A stretch of DNA of 13,996 nucleotides from an uncultured Bacteroides sp. (GTDB lineage Bacteria; Bacteroidota; Bacteroidia; Bacteroidales; Bacteroidaceae). Below are positions 5,906-13,996 of this stretch, piece by piece. The notes beneath the pieces are model-generated. The model ran no database searches and was not told where the DNA came from. It saw only the letters and a list, made by a program, of their open reading frames with translations. Position numbers and translations under genes: made by a program. The DNA lies in assembly GCA_958453305.1 (NCBI GenBank), contig CAUDXH010000033.1, forward strand, positions 1 through 13,996, written 5' to 3'. Each line of letters starts with the position of its first letter. Position 1 is the stretch's first letter.

Positions 5906-7438
5906 ATGAATAAACGTTTCTTGAATTTAGCACTATGGATGCTCTTTTCAGCAGTCCTTTGTGGAACGGGTTGTAGTGACGATGTTACTTATCCAGATGT
6001 AGATGGACAAGAACCTGTTGCAGCTTTAAAAACTACCCACATTCAAAGTGGAGCTGGTCATGACTTCACCATTGAAGGAACTCTAACCGATGCGGATGGC
6101 ATTAGTTCTATTAAGTTGGAATGTGCTGATCTTAATTTAAACAAAACAATTGATTTAATTACTATTTATGGAGAACCCAAAAACTCTTATGAATTAAGCT
6201 ACAAGTTTAATATTTTGGCTGATGAAATTGGGGAACAATTTACTGTTAAAGTAACAGTAACAGATGTGGGGGGACGTTCTACTTCACAAGATGTGTTAGT
6301 TACCATGGATGGGGATTTTGAAGCTCCGAAGTTTGTAAACGTACCGGGAAAATCAGTTGCCTTATTATTAAAGGAAGGGGTAACTCCTAAATACACAGTT
6401 AAATTAACGGTAACAGATGACCGTGCCTTAGACTATGTGACAATTAATATAGAAGGTATAGAAGGCTATTCTTCTTTGAAAGTAGACGCAGAAGGAAAAA
6501 CTGAACTTTCAATTTCTAAAGAACTTGAAATTCCAAATGAAATTAAGAACTACAATATGAGTTTTGTTGTTGTAGATAAAGTTGGAAATCAGGTTGCTGT
6601 AAATAGTGTTCTTTCAGTAGATGAATTAAAAGATTTTGAGAAAATATATCTTGCAGATGTTGAAACTGTTGAAGAACTAAATAGTGATGTTTTTGGTGTT
6701 CCAATGGTAATTGAACATACAGGTGAGTTTGAATATACTGCAAAATATTATAATAAGTCTGCTGGCACTAATATTTATTTCTTGCCACAAAAAAATGACT
6801 TTGCTCCTGTTTGTTTTGGGCTTTCTCAAACAGATGAAAATCTGATAAGCTATGCATCTAATAAAGAAGGTGTGAATCCTCTTGTATTGGAACAAGCTAA
6901 TAAATATTATAAGATTACCTTTAACACTAAAAGCGGAGCTTATAATGTTGAGACTTATTCTGTAGAAGAAGCAACAGATCCAATAAAATATCAATATGGA
7001 CAGCCTTGTTTTGACCGCTGGGAGAATGGAAGCGAAATGATTAATTTTTATATTGGCTGGGGAAGCTCACCTCAGGATGCAGGAAATCATCGTTTCGCAC
7101 AAGATGTAAATAATCCACATTTGTTCTATTATCCTTCTGAGGGAAAATGGTCTCTTGCCTCAGGAGAAGAAATGAATTTTATTATCTCTAACTATCACCC
7201 TGATGGTTGGTGGGATCATGTAGAATGGAGATGCGATAATTCTACTGATGTAGAGAAATTCGGATATTTTAGTAAGAAAGGTGATGTAAATCCTAATTGG
7301 GAAGGTGAAAATCAAAAATGGCCAGATGGTTCATCTGTTCAAGATAATTGGATGAAGCCTGTTGTTACTAATGAGGGAAATTATGTATTCGAATTTGATG
7401 CCCATTTAGGTAGAGGTAAGATTGTTCCTGCAAAATAA
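5906..7438 (+). CDS. Surface glycan-binding lipoprotein (SGBP), SusE/F-like position and architecture
   Basis: This 510-residue protein has a lipoprotein signal ending in LCGTGC (acylated C23). C23 is followed by SDD, an acidic start that in Bacteroides favours export to the cell surface. The middle holds two Ig-like repeats. One ends in FTVKVTVTDVGGRS (112-125); the next covers about 137-238, with YTVKLTVTDDRALD at 163-176. The C-terminal half (about 245-510) looks like two beta-sandwich modules. The last is rich in Trp (371, 385, 415, 435, 436, 441, 465, 472, 482), as expected of a carbohydrate-binding surface. No catalytic motif is seen. It is the first gene of the locus, 21 bp before the SusC gene, and follows the putative activator-type promoter. 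Codon use looks more AT-rich than in the SusC gene. The family is not identified with certainty; glycan binding is inferred from context and composition. Confidence 0.75.
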   Translation: MNKRFLNLALWMLFSAVLCGTGCSDDVTYPDVDGQEPVAALKTTHIQSGAGHDFTIEGTLTDADGISSIKLECADLNLNKTIDLITIYGEPKNSYELSYKFNILADEIGEQFTVKVTVTDVGGRSTSQDVLVTMDGDFEAPKFVNVPGKSVALLLKEGVTPKYTVKLTVTDDRALDYVTINIEGIEGYSSLKVDAEGKTELSISKELEIPNEIKNYNMSFVVVDKVGNQVAVNSVLSVDELKDFEKIYLADVETVEELNSDVFGVPMVIEHTGEFEYTAKYYNKSAGTNIYFLPQKNDFAPVCFGLSQTDENLISYASNKEGVNPLVLEQANKYYKITFNTKSGAYNVETYSVEEATDPIKYQYGQPCFDRWENGSEMINFYIGWGSSPQDAGNHRFAQDVNNPHLFYYPSEGKWSLASGEEMNFIISNYHPDGWWDHVEWRCDNSTDVEKFGYFSKKGDVNPNWEGENQKWPDGSSVQDNWMKPVVTNEGNYVFEFDAHLGRGKIVPAK

Positions 7439-7459
7439 TAAACTAATAATCATAATAAT

Positions 7460-10400
7460 ATGAAGAAGCAATTTTTAATAGTATGTCTGTTGCTGCTTTC
7501 ACTATGTGGCTACGCACAGACTCTTACTGTAAAAGGTATCGTGACTTCAGCGTCTGATAAAGAACCGATGATTGGTGCTACAGTACAAATCAAAGGTACT
7601 GGTAATGGTACAATTACTGGATTAGACGGTGACTATATGTTAACAAATGTATCATCGGATGCAGTATTAGTATTTTCAACCATCGGATATGATACACAAG
7701 AAATTCCGGTAAACGGTAAAGAAGTTATCAACGTGGTATTGAAAGAGTCATCAGAGTTGTTGGAAGAGGTTGTAGTGATTGGTTACGGTACAGTAAAGAA
7801 GAGCGACTTGACTAGTTCTATTTCTACTGTGAAAGGAAAAGAAATTACACAAACCGTAACAGGTAATGCGATGGATGCATTGCAAGGTAAAGTAAATGGT
7901 GTGCAAGTTTCAAGCGGAGGTGGTCCGGGTACCGCTCCGAAGGTGTTAATCCGTGGTGTAACGACTGTAAACGGAAGTAACCCGTTATATGTTGTTGATG
8001 GTATGCCGGTTGGTGATAATATCAACTTTTTGAATAGTAATGATATTGAGTCAATGGAAGTGTTAAAAGATGCTTCGGCTGCTGCTATTTATGGTACCCG
8101 TGCTTCGAATGGTGTTATCTTGATTACCACAAAAAAAGGGAAAGCAGGAAGAACCAGTATTAATTTTACAACCTCAGTAGGTTTTCAAACTATTGCAAAG
8201 CCAGATATAGCAGGACTTGATGAATATAAAGAAGTATATAGCAAGCGTTATACTAATGATGGATCTACTTCAAACTGGAATGATATCGGAGCAACAACTA
8301 ACCCCGGTGGAACTGATTGGTGGGACACTGTGGTAAACAAAACTGCTTTGGTTCAGAACTATGCGTTGAGTGTTGCCGGAGGTACAGACAAGCTTGTTTA
8401 TAATTTCAGTGTAGGATATTATCGCAACAATTCACAATTTGATGTAGGTTATTGGGATAAGATTAATGTGCGTTTGAATACAGAATATACTTTTAACAAG
8501 TATGTGAAGATGGGAGTTGATATTGCCCCGCGTATGGAATCATGGGAAGATACCCCTGATGTCTTTTCGGCTGCTATGCATATGGACCCGAGTACTCCGG
8601 TTTTCCGTCCTCAAGAAGAATGGGTGGACAATGAATTCGACAATTACCAGCGTTCGTATAATAACGAGACTTGGAATCCTGCAGGATCTATAGCCCGTTC
8701 GAATTCTTATTCACGCGACTTGGGTGCTATCATGAACACTTACTTGCAAATAAATCCGATTGAGAAACTTACATTGCGTACTCAGTTTGGCGCAAATGCT
8801 CATTATCGCCGTACTGATAAGTTTACTCCTAAGTTTACAATGGATGCTTTGGAAAAAGCCGATCAAAGTGAAATTTCACGTCAATCACAAGAGTGGTTGG
8901 ACTGGAACTGGACAAATACGGTTACTTACATCGATACATTTGCCGAAAAACATAACCTGAATGTAATGGGAGGTTTTACAGCAGAACGTTATGCATGGTA
9001 TAATACGAAAGCTTTGCGTAAGGATGTTCCTAACAATATGGATCAGATGCAGGAAGTAAATGCCGGTGATCCTTCAACTGATGTGGCAAACGGAGAAACT
9101 ACTTATAACTCAATGGTATCTTTCCTTGGACGTGTGATGTATAACTATGCTAACCGTTATTATATTTCAGCATCCGTACGTGCCGATGGATCTTCTCGTT
9201 TTCCGAAAGGAAGCCGTTATGCTGTATTTCCGTCTGTATCTGCTTCATGGCGTGTAACTGGTGAGGAATTTATGGAAAACCAGAATATCTTTAGCGATTT
9301 GAAACTTCGTGGAGGATGGGGACGTGTAGGTAATCAGAATATTGATAATAACGCAACATTGACTTTGCTCGACCAAACACAATATATCTTTGGCAATACA
9401 TTGACCAATGGGTATTTTGTAAGTAAGATTGGTAACAACAATCTGAAATGGGAGACAGTGGAAGACTGGAATGTAGGATTGGATATGTCGTTCTTGGACG
9501 ACCGTTTGGGGGTGACATTCGAATATTTCCAGAAGAAGTCAAAAGACATGCTTTATAAGAAACAGAATATCTTTGCCATCGGTTATCCTGATTGGAACAG
9601 TACGGTATGGATGAATGTAGGTAGCATGAAGGCTTACGGATGGGAATTGGGATTGAGCTGGCATGATCAGGCAGGAAAAGATTTCTCTTATAATGTAGGG
9701 TTGAATCTTTCTTCAGTTCGTAATAAAGCCATAAAGTTCTCTGGTGATGGACCGATTTATACAGGTGGATTTAACAGTGACCAGATTATCAGCAATGAAG
9801 ATGGGGCTTTGATTTCACGTTTCTATGGTTATGTTGCCGATGGACTTTTCCAAAACTGGAGTGAAGTGTATGCACATACAGATGAACATGGGACATTGGT
9901 TCAGCCAAATGCACAGCCCGGTGATATTCGTTTTAAGGACTTAAATCATGATGGCAAGTTGGATGCGAGCGATAAAGCCTTTATTGGTAACCCATATCCA
10001 GATTTGATGATTGGCCTTAACTTAGGCTTTACTTATAAAAATGTAGATTTTGCTGCTAACTTCTATGGTACGATCGGAAATGATATTTTCAACACTACGA
10101 AAGGTATGTATTCTGGTGCAGGTGGACAGAATGTATGGAAAGGTACACTTGGAAAAGCATGGGATGGAGAAGGAACAAGCAATGATATTCCACGCTTGTC
10201 ATACAATGACAAAAACCTAAACTATAACCGTGTATCAAGTTTCTATGTGGAAGATGGTTCTTACATGCGTTGTAAATTGCTTCAAGTAGGGTATACCCTA
10301 CCTAAACAATGGGTTGGAGGAGCTAATTTGCGCGTTTCATTCTCGGCACAGAATCCGTTTACCATTACCGGTTATTCAGGTATGGACCCAGAACGCCCAA

Positions 10401-10498
10401 TGCTGAATGCTGAAGGTAGTGTAATTGAGACGGGTATTGATAACATTGCTTATCCGAATCCACGTACATTCTTATTTGGTATCGACTTTAAATTTTAA
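7460..10498 (+). CDS. SusC/RagA-type TonB-dependent outer membrane transporter
   Basis: This protein forms the outer membrane barrel that imports glycan oligosaccharides together with its SusD partner, energised by TonB-ExbBD. A signal peptide (1-19, ending GYA) is followed by a carboxypeptidase-regulatory-like beta-sandwich domain (about 22-96; VKGIVTSASDKEPMIGATVQIKG). Next comes the SusC signature with the TonB-box region LEEVVVIGYGTVKKSDLT (101-118). The plug domain follows, with LQGKVNGVQV (141-150), LYVVDGMPV (176-184) and YGTRASNGVILITTKKGK (211-228). The rest is barrel, ending in FGIDFKF with a terminal Phe. DLNHDGKLDASD (827-838) is a dockerin-like calcium-loop motif common in SusC homologues. 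There is no N-terminal STN domain, so signalling to an anti-sigma factor is unlikely and a different kind of regulator is inferred. Its 1012 residues are typical. The gene is 21 bp after the SGBP gene and 13 bp before the susD-like gene. Confidence 0.96.
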   Translation: MKKQFLIVCLLLLSLCGYAQTLTVKGIVTSASDKEPMIGATVQIKGTGNGTITGLDGDYMLTNVSSDAVLVFSTIGYDTQEIPVNGKEVINVVLKESSELLEEVVVIGYGTVKKSDLTSSISTVKGKEITQTVTGNAMDALQGKVNGVQVSSGGGPGTAPKVLIRGVTTVNGSNPLYVVDGMPVGDNINFLNSNDIESMEVLKDASAAAIYGTRASNGVILITTKKGKAGRTSINFTTSVGFQTIAKPDIAGLDEYKEVYSKRYTNDGSTSNWNDIGATTNPGGTDWWDTVVNKTALVQNYALSVAGGTDKLVYNFSVGYYRNNSQFDVGYWDKINVRLNTEYTFNKYVKMGVDIAPRMESWEDTPDVFSAAMHMDPSTPVFRPQEEWVDNEFDNYQRSYNNETWNPAGSIARSNSYSRDLGAIMNTYLQINPIEKLTLRTQFGANAHYRRTDKFTPKFTMDALEKADQSEISRQSQEWLDWNWTNTVTYIDTFAEKHNLNVMGGFTAERYAWYNTKALRKDVPNNMDQMQEVNAGDPSTDVANGETTYNSMVSFLGRVMYNYANRYYISASVRADGSSRFPKGSRYAVFPSVSASWRVTGEEFMENQNIFSDLKLRGGWGRVGNQNIDNNATLTLLDQTQYIFGNTLTNGYFVSKIGNNNLKWETVEDWNVGLDMSFLDDRLGVTFEYFQKKSKDMLYKKQNIFAIGYPDWNSTVWMNVGSMKAYGWELGLSWHDQAGKDFSYNVGLNLSSVRNKAIKFSGDGPIYTGGFNSDQIISNEDGALISRFYGYVADGLFQNWSEVYAHTDEHGTLVQPNAQPGDIRFKDLNHDGKLDASDKAFIGNPYPDLMIGLNLGFTYKNVDFAANFYGTIGNDIFNTTKGMYSGAGGQNVWKGTLGKAWDGEGTSNDIPRLSYNDKNLNYNRVSSFYVEDGSYMRCKLLQVGYTLPKQWVGGANLRVSFSAQNPFTITGYSGMDPERPMLNAEGSVIETGIDNIAYPNPRTFLFGIDFKF

Positions 10499-10511
10499 TC
10501 ATTGACAGACC

Positions 10512-12221
10512 ATGAAAAGATTCTTTGCAATATTTACAATGGCTGCCGCATTGGCAGGATTTACTTCTTGTGAGGACTTCCTTGATGAGGAGGTACGCGG
10601 ACAGCAAAACCTTGATACTTACTTTCAGTCGGAAGAGGACTGCAAGGCTTATATAACCGGATGCTATCAGGATATTACCTGCGGCGGATGGTGGAACATT
10701 AATACCGTATGGTTGCTTTCTGAAATGTGTAGTGATGATGCGTGGATGGGAAATACTGTGCAAAGTCAAAGTGATTATATATCTTTAGCACATTATCAAG
10801 GTAACGGGGCAAGTAATGGACCGATTTCAAACTTTTGGCAATATCGTTATAAAGCTATTTTGCGTTGTAATATCGGTATAGATCGTATTGAAAAGACTGA
10901 GATGGAAGATAAGGACTTGCAGGCACGTCTTGTGGCTGAAGCTCGCTTCTTGCGTGGTTACTTCTATTTTGAATTGGTTCGTAACTTTGGGGGCGTCCCA
11001 TTGATTACTGGATTCTTGCTACCAGAACAGATACAGGGAATAAAGCGTTCTTCTTCTGCTGATATATATGCTTTTATAGAAGAAGACTTGAAAGCTGCTG
11101 CTGATGTATTGCCTAAGCGTAGTGAATATGCGGAGGCTGATATGGGGCGTGCCACTAGTGGCGCTGCACTTGGCTTGTTAGGAAAAGTATATCTTTATCA
11201 GGAAAAATGGAATGAAGCACGTGACGTGTTGAAGAAACTGGTTCCGGAATCAGGATATACAGGTGATGATGCACAGACTTCTGAATATGATTTACTTGAT
11301 GATTTCGGACAGGTTTGGGACAAAGACTATGACAACAGCGAGGAAAGCCTTTTTGAAGTGCAGTATGAATATGATGAGTCACTTTTGGTTGGAGGCTCAC
11401 TTTCTACAGTAACAGGAGCACGTGCTTGTGGTACAGCAATGGGAGACGGATGGGCATGGTGTCAGCCAACTGCAAATCTTGAAGCTGCCTATTCAGAGGA
11501 TGATGTACGCCGTGATTGGACTATTCTTAAATCAGGTGCAACAGAGATTAAAGGTGAAACTACTGATAATTTTACTAAGATAGTAAAAGATAATCAAGAT
11601 GCTTTAGGTAAGGAAAAATATAAAGGATATACAGATGAATATGGCTGGGATGCAAATTGTTTGATAATAGATCCTTCTGTACATAAATCCGGACGTATTA
11701 TTCGCAAGTACTTTCTGCCGTTAAATGACCGCCCTGCGGTATATAATACCGACAAGAGTCCTCTGAATCATCGTATTCTTCGTTATGCCGATGTCTTGTT
11801 GATGTATGCGGAGGCTTGTAATGAACTGAATGACGATGCACAGGCACGTACAGCATTGAATAGAGTACGTGAACGTGCTAAATTAGCACCGGTCAACGTG
11901 AGTGGAAATGAACTTCGCAAGGCAATCCGTAACGAGCGCCGTTTGGAATTAGCATTCGAGCAAAACCGCTTATACGATATCCGTCGTTGGAAAGACGATA
12001 ACGGAAAACCGGTTATCTCGAATTTGATGGGTGCAAATGGAACATTTGTAAAATGGAATACAGACCCTGCTACTCGTGATCAAATGGAATGGGAAAATCA
12101 GGGTGAAGCCAGTGATAAAGGTAAGTCATTCCGTGAAGACCGTGACCTTGTCTTCCCCATACCTTTGTATGAAGTGACCATGTCTAATGGTTCTATCGAG
12201 CAGAATCCGAACTGGAATTAA
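10512..12221 (+). CDS. SusD/RagB-family surface glycan-binding lipoprotein
   Basis: This protein is the lid and glycan receptor for the adjacent SusC transporter. The lipoprotein signal ends in GFTSC (acylated C20), followed by EDFLDEE, a typical SusD N-terminus. The TPR-containing helical core carries LVAEARFLRGYFYFELVRNFGGVPL (140-164), a strong SusD family signature. The C-terminal signatures are ILRYADVLLMYAEACNELND (422-441), ALNRVRERA (448-456), IRNERRLELAFEQNRLYDIRRW (472-493), VFPIPLYEV (547-555) and a final NPNWN. There are many exposed-type aromatics in the N-terminal third (CGGWWNINTVWLL at 57-69). At 569 residues it is normal in length. Its ATG is 13 bp after the SusC stop, so the two are translated from one transcript. 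A strong hairpin follows the stop codon. Confidence 0.96.
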   Translation: MKRFFAIFTMAAALAGFTSCEDFLDEEVRGQQNLDTYFQSEEDCKAYITGCYQDITCGGWWNINTVWLLSEMCSDDAWMGNTVQSQSDYISLAHYQGNGASNGPISNFWQYRYKAILRCNIGIDRIEKTEMEDKDLQARLVAEARFLRGYFYFELVRNFGGVPLITGFLLPEQIQGIKRSSSADIYAFIEEDLKAAADVLPKRSEYAEADMGRATSGAALGLLGKVYLYQEKWNEARDVLKKLVPESGYTGDDAQTSEYDLLDDFGQVWDKDYDNSEESLFEVQYEYDESLLVGGSLSTVTGARACGTAMGDGWAWCQPTANLEAAYSEDDVRRDWTILKSGATEIKGETTDNFTKIVKDNQDALGKEKYKGYTDEYGWDANCLIIDPSVHKSGRIIRKYFLPLNDRPAVYNTDKSPLNHRILRYADVLLMYAEACNELNDDAQARTALNRVRERAKLAPVNVSGNELRKAIRNERRLELAFEQNRLYDIRRWKDDNGKPVISNLMGANGTFVKWNTDPATRDQMEWENQGEASDKGKSFREDRDLVFPIPLYEVTMSNGSIEQNPNWN

Positions 12222-12237
12222 TTTGAATTGAATTTCT

Positions 12238-12294
12238 TACCCTCGTTTTATCAACAGATATTTGATCGGGTTGATAGGCGAGGGTATATTTTTT
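12238..12294 (+). terminator. Stem-loop with T-run between susD-like gene and GH30 gene
   Basis: A perfect 8-bp outer stem (TACCCTCG at 12238-12245 with CGAGGGTA at 12279-12286) encloses a perfect 7-bp inner stem (TATCAAC at 12249-12255 with GTTGATA at 12270-12276) and a 14-nt loop. Six T residues follow at 12289-12294. It has the form of an intrinsic terminator but lies inside the gene cluster, 16 bp after the susD stop and ending 14 bp before the GH30 ATG. Partial termination or 3'-end protection of the upstream transcript is the likely role. Confidence 0.8.
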
Positions 12295-12308
12295 AGAATA
12301 ATTGAACT

Positions 12309-13931
12309 ATGAATTTTTTAGGAAAGTCTTTATACACAGTTGGTCTCATTGCATTAATGGCATGTAGTGATGATAATGCACCTGAAACACCGAAACCTGA
12401 AACTCCGGATACTCCTGAGGTAAGCGTAGAAAAATCAGTGACTATTAATTTAGGGGAGAAATATCAGATAATGGAAGGATTCGGAGCTTCTGACTGTTGG
12501 ACTCCTGCTTATGTAGGAAAATATTGGACTTCAGGTCGTGATAAGATTTCGGAGTTACTTTTTTCTTCAGAGATACAAAACGGACAACCTAAGGGAATCG
12601 GCTTGTCAATGTGGCGTGTAAACTTAGGGGGTGGTACGATGGAAAAGGGTGAAGCAAGTGGTTTGGTCGATGCGTCACGGCGTGCCGAGTCCTATTTGAA
12701 TGATGATGGAACAATGGACTGGACGCATTGCGAAGGACAGCGTTATTTCATGAAGCGGGCAAAAGAGTTGGGATGTAACCGTTTTGTTTTATTCAGTAAT
12801 ACTCCTCCCGTACAATATACATTAAACGGTAAAGGATATTCAGCAAATGGGGGAAATACCAATCTGAAAGCTGATTGTTATGATGATTTTGCCCGTTATA
12901 TGGCAGAGGTTGCCCGTCATTATGTGGATGAGGGGTATGCTGTTTCACACATTTCTCCGGTAAATGAACCTCAGTATAATTGGGACGGTACGAATCAAGA
13001 AGGAAGTGGATGGACAAATAATGAGGTTGCTTCTTTGGCAAGAGAACTGAATGCTCAGTTGACTATGAAAGGTCTCAATACTGACATCTTATTAGGGGAG
13101 GCTGGAGACTGGGAATACCTTTATCAAGTAAAGAATGATGCAGCACGTAGCAATGTACTTTCTGACTTCTTTACTCCTGGTTCTTCTGCTTATGTAGGCG
13201 ATTTAGAGCATGTGAAGAAATTGATTTGTGGGCATAGCTATTGGACCGACGGAACGTGGGATGGCATGCGTAATGTGCGCAAAAAGGTGGCTCAAGCTGC
13301 TCAGCAATATGGTGTCAGTGTTTGGCAGAGTGAGTGGAGTATGTTGGGAGACGGATATAACTCTTCTGAGTTTGTCGGTTATGATGCTGCTTCACAGATG
13401 GATATTGCACTTTATATGTCAAAAGTCATCCATAATGATTTGACTGTAGCCGGTGTTACATCATGGAGTTATTGGGTTTCAATGGATATTTCACGTTGGA
13501 ATCAGAAAAACAGATTCTTATTAATATCTCTTGTTCCTGATGGTTGGAGCGGTGACAAGGAAAATATTGATAATTTAGATAAGGAAGGCACTTTCCAAGA
13601 TACTCCTACACTTTGGACTCTTGGTAACTATAGCCTTTTTATTCGTCCGGGTTACCGTCGCGTTTCGATGCAGATGGCAGAGTCTCGCAGCTTTTTCGGG
13701 TCAGCATGGATTTCTCCAGAAGAGGATAAAGTGGTGGTGGTGTATAGTAACCTTTCCGGAAAAGGTGTCCGCTTAAATGAAAGTCATCAAAACTGGGGAC
13801 GTGAAGTTGCTACTATTACTACTTATACCACTTCTGGCGACAAGAAGTTAAATGAGTTAAAACTCTCAGCCGATGATACAGTTATTTTAGATGCAAAGAG
13901 TGTAACTACGGTGGTATATTCTTTAAAATAA
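12309..13931 (+). CDS. GH30-type glycoside hydrolase lipoprotein, possibly endo-beta-1,6-galactanase-like
   Basis: This is a predicted surface endo-glycanase. The lipoprotein signal ends in LMAC (acylated C19) followed by SDDN, favouring surface exposure, and then a Pro-rich linker (24-38). The catalytic barrel begins about residue 44. It shows GFGASDCW (57-64), the IGLSMWRVNLGGG stretch (97-109, with R103), the acid/base in SPVNEPQ (216-222; E220) and the nucleophile in VWQSEWS (338-344; E342). This is the clan GH-A layout of family 30, with both carboxylates present. The C-terminal part (about 440-540, ending TTVVYSL) forms the side beta-sandwich usual for GH30. 'GFGASD' instead of 'GFGGAxT' argues against the glucocerebrosidase and GH30_3 branch. 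It points to the O-glycosyl hydrolase branch (Pfam Glyco_hydr_30_2) that includes endo-beta-1,6-galactanases. The subfamily and substrate are uncertain. It is probably read by transcription passing the hairpin after susD, and no separate promoter is visible. Confidence 0.85.
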   Translation: MNFLGKSLYTVGLIALMACSDDNAPETPKPETPDTPEVSVEKSVTINLGEKYQIMEGFGASDCWTPAYVGKYWTSGRDKISELLFSSEIQNGQPKGIGLSMWRVNLGGGTMEKGEASGLVDASRRAESYLNDDGTMDWTHCEGQRYFMKRAKELGCNRFVLFSNTPPVQYTLNGKGYSANGGNTNLKADCYDDFARYMAEVARHYVDEGYAVSHISPVNEPQYNWDGTNQEGSGWTNNEVASLARELNAQLTMKGLNTDILLGEAGDWEYLYQVKNDAARSNVLSDFFTPGSSAYVGDLEHVKKLICGHSYWTDGTWDGMRNVRKKVAQAAQQYGVSVWQSEWSMLGDGYNSSEFVGYDAASQMDIALYMSKVIHNDLTVAGVTSWSYWVSMDISRWNQKNRFLLISLVPDGWSGDKENIDNLDKEGTFQDTPTLWTLGNYSLFIRPGYRRVSMQMAESRSFFGSAWISPEEDKVVVVYSNLSGKGVRLNESHQNWGREVATITTYTTSGDKKLNELKLSADDTVILDAKSVTTVVYSLK

Positions 13932-13963
13932 GGAGTTGGTTATCAATAGTTCGTTAAAAATTC

Positions 13964-13985
13964 GCCAAGCCTAAGCGGCTCTGGC
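13964..13985. terminator. Weak hairpin after the GH30 gene
   Basis: GCCA-AGCC (13964-13971) pairs with GGCT-TGGC (13977-13985), with one bulged C at 13981 and a 5-nt loop. On the plus strand it is followed by AGTAAATAAAA without a T-run, so it is not a proper terminator for the GH30 gene. On the minus strand it is followed by a short T5 run and could weakly terminate a leftward transcript from beyond the edge. The window ends 11 bases later. Confidence 0.3.
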
Positions 13986-13996
13986 AGTAAATAAAA

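Noticed and set aside
6543..6994. Two overlapping minus-strand open frames (66 and 105 codons) inside the SGBP gene
   Set aside because: They lie opposite a well-formed lipoprotein gene and have odd composition (Gln/His/Tyr- or Ile/Phe-rich) that mirrors the AT-rich coding strand.
9291..9549. Minus-strand open frames within the SusC gene
   Set aside because: They are antisense to conserved barrel sequence of a complete susC-type gene and have no recognisable features; they are shadows.
10488..10769. Minus-strand 93-codon open frame spanning the SusC/SusD junction
   Set aside because: It overlaps the start of a clear SusD lipoprotein in antisense and its product shows no domain or signal.
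12793..13041. Minus-strand 82-codon open frame within the GH30 gene
   Set aside because: It is antisense to the catalytic barrel including the acid/base motif; the His/Asn/Pro-rich product is a reverse-strand artefact.
1..13996. CRISPR arrays, insertion sequences, toxin-antitoxin pairs, defence genes
   Set aside because: No regularly spaced repeats, transposase motifs, terminal inverted repeats or target-site duplications were found, and every sizeable gene has a housekeeping or glycan-utilisation explanation.

Overview
The window looks like chromosomal DNA of a gut-type Bacteroidales bacterium (Bacteroides, Phocaeicola or a close relative). The grounds are a SusC/SusD pair, lipoproteins whose acylated cysteine is followed by Ser-Asp-Asp, start codons without a clear Shine-Dalgarno sequence, and exact matches to the Bacteroides -7 promoter element TAnnTTTG. 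No mobile element, CRISPR array or tRNA was seen.

Left edge (1-270): the first bases resemble the 3' end of a 5S rRNA. They run into a textbook rho-independent terminator, so an rRNA operon probably ends here. About 150 bp without a gene follow, then a second hairpin that serves as the terminator of the leftward nadB gene.

Housekeeping block (270-5726): nadB (L-aspartate oxidase, first step of de novo NAD synthesis) runs leftward. Diverging from it is a tight three-gene rightward group: two small membrane proteins, the first with a bacterial PH-like domain, then a dihydrolipoyl dehydrogenase. A terminator-like element with two mutually exclusive hairpins separates this group from a secreted D-Ala-D-Ala carboxypeptidase/endopeptidase of the PBP4 (S13) family.

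Polysaccharide utilisation locus (about 5800-13931, probably continuing to the right): the four genes are, in order, a surface glycan-binding lipoprotein (SusE/F-like position and architecture), a SusC-type TonB-dependent transporter, a SusD-type glycan-binding lipoprotein, and a GH30-type endo-glycanase lipoprotein. The inferred scheme is that the surface GH30 enzyme cuts a polymer, the SGBP and SusD hold it, and SusC imports the oligosaccharides using TonB energy. The substrate cannot be read with certainty. The GH30 sequence resembles the O-glycosyl hydrolase branch that contains endo-beta-1,6-galactanases, so a beta-linked plant or fungal glycan is a reasonable guess. No regulator, exo-glycosidase or sulfatase is inside the window.

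The most interesting non-coding signals are in this locus. A near-perfect 13-bp direct repeat with 22-bp spacing lies just upstream of the promoter, with AraC-like activator geometry. A strong terminator-like stem-loop lies between susD and the GH30 gene and could set the transporter-to-enzyme ratio.
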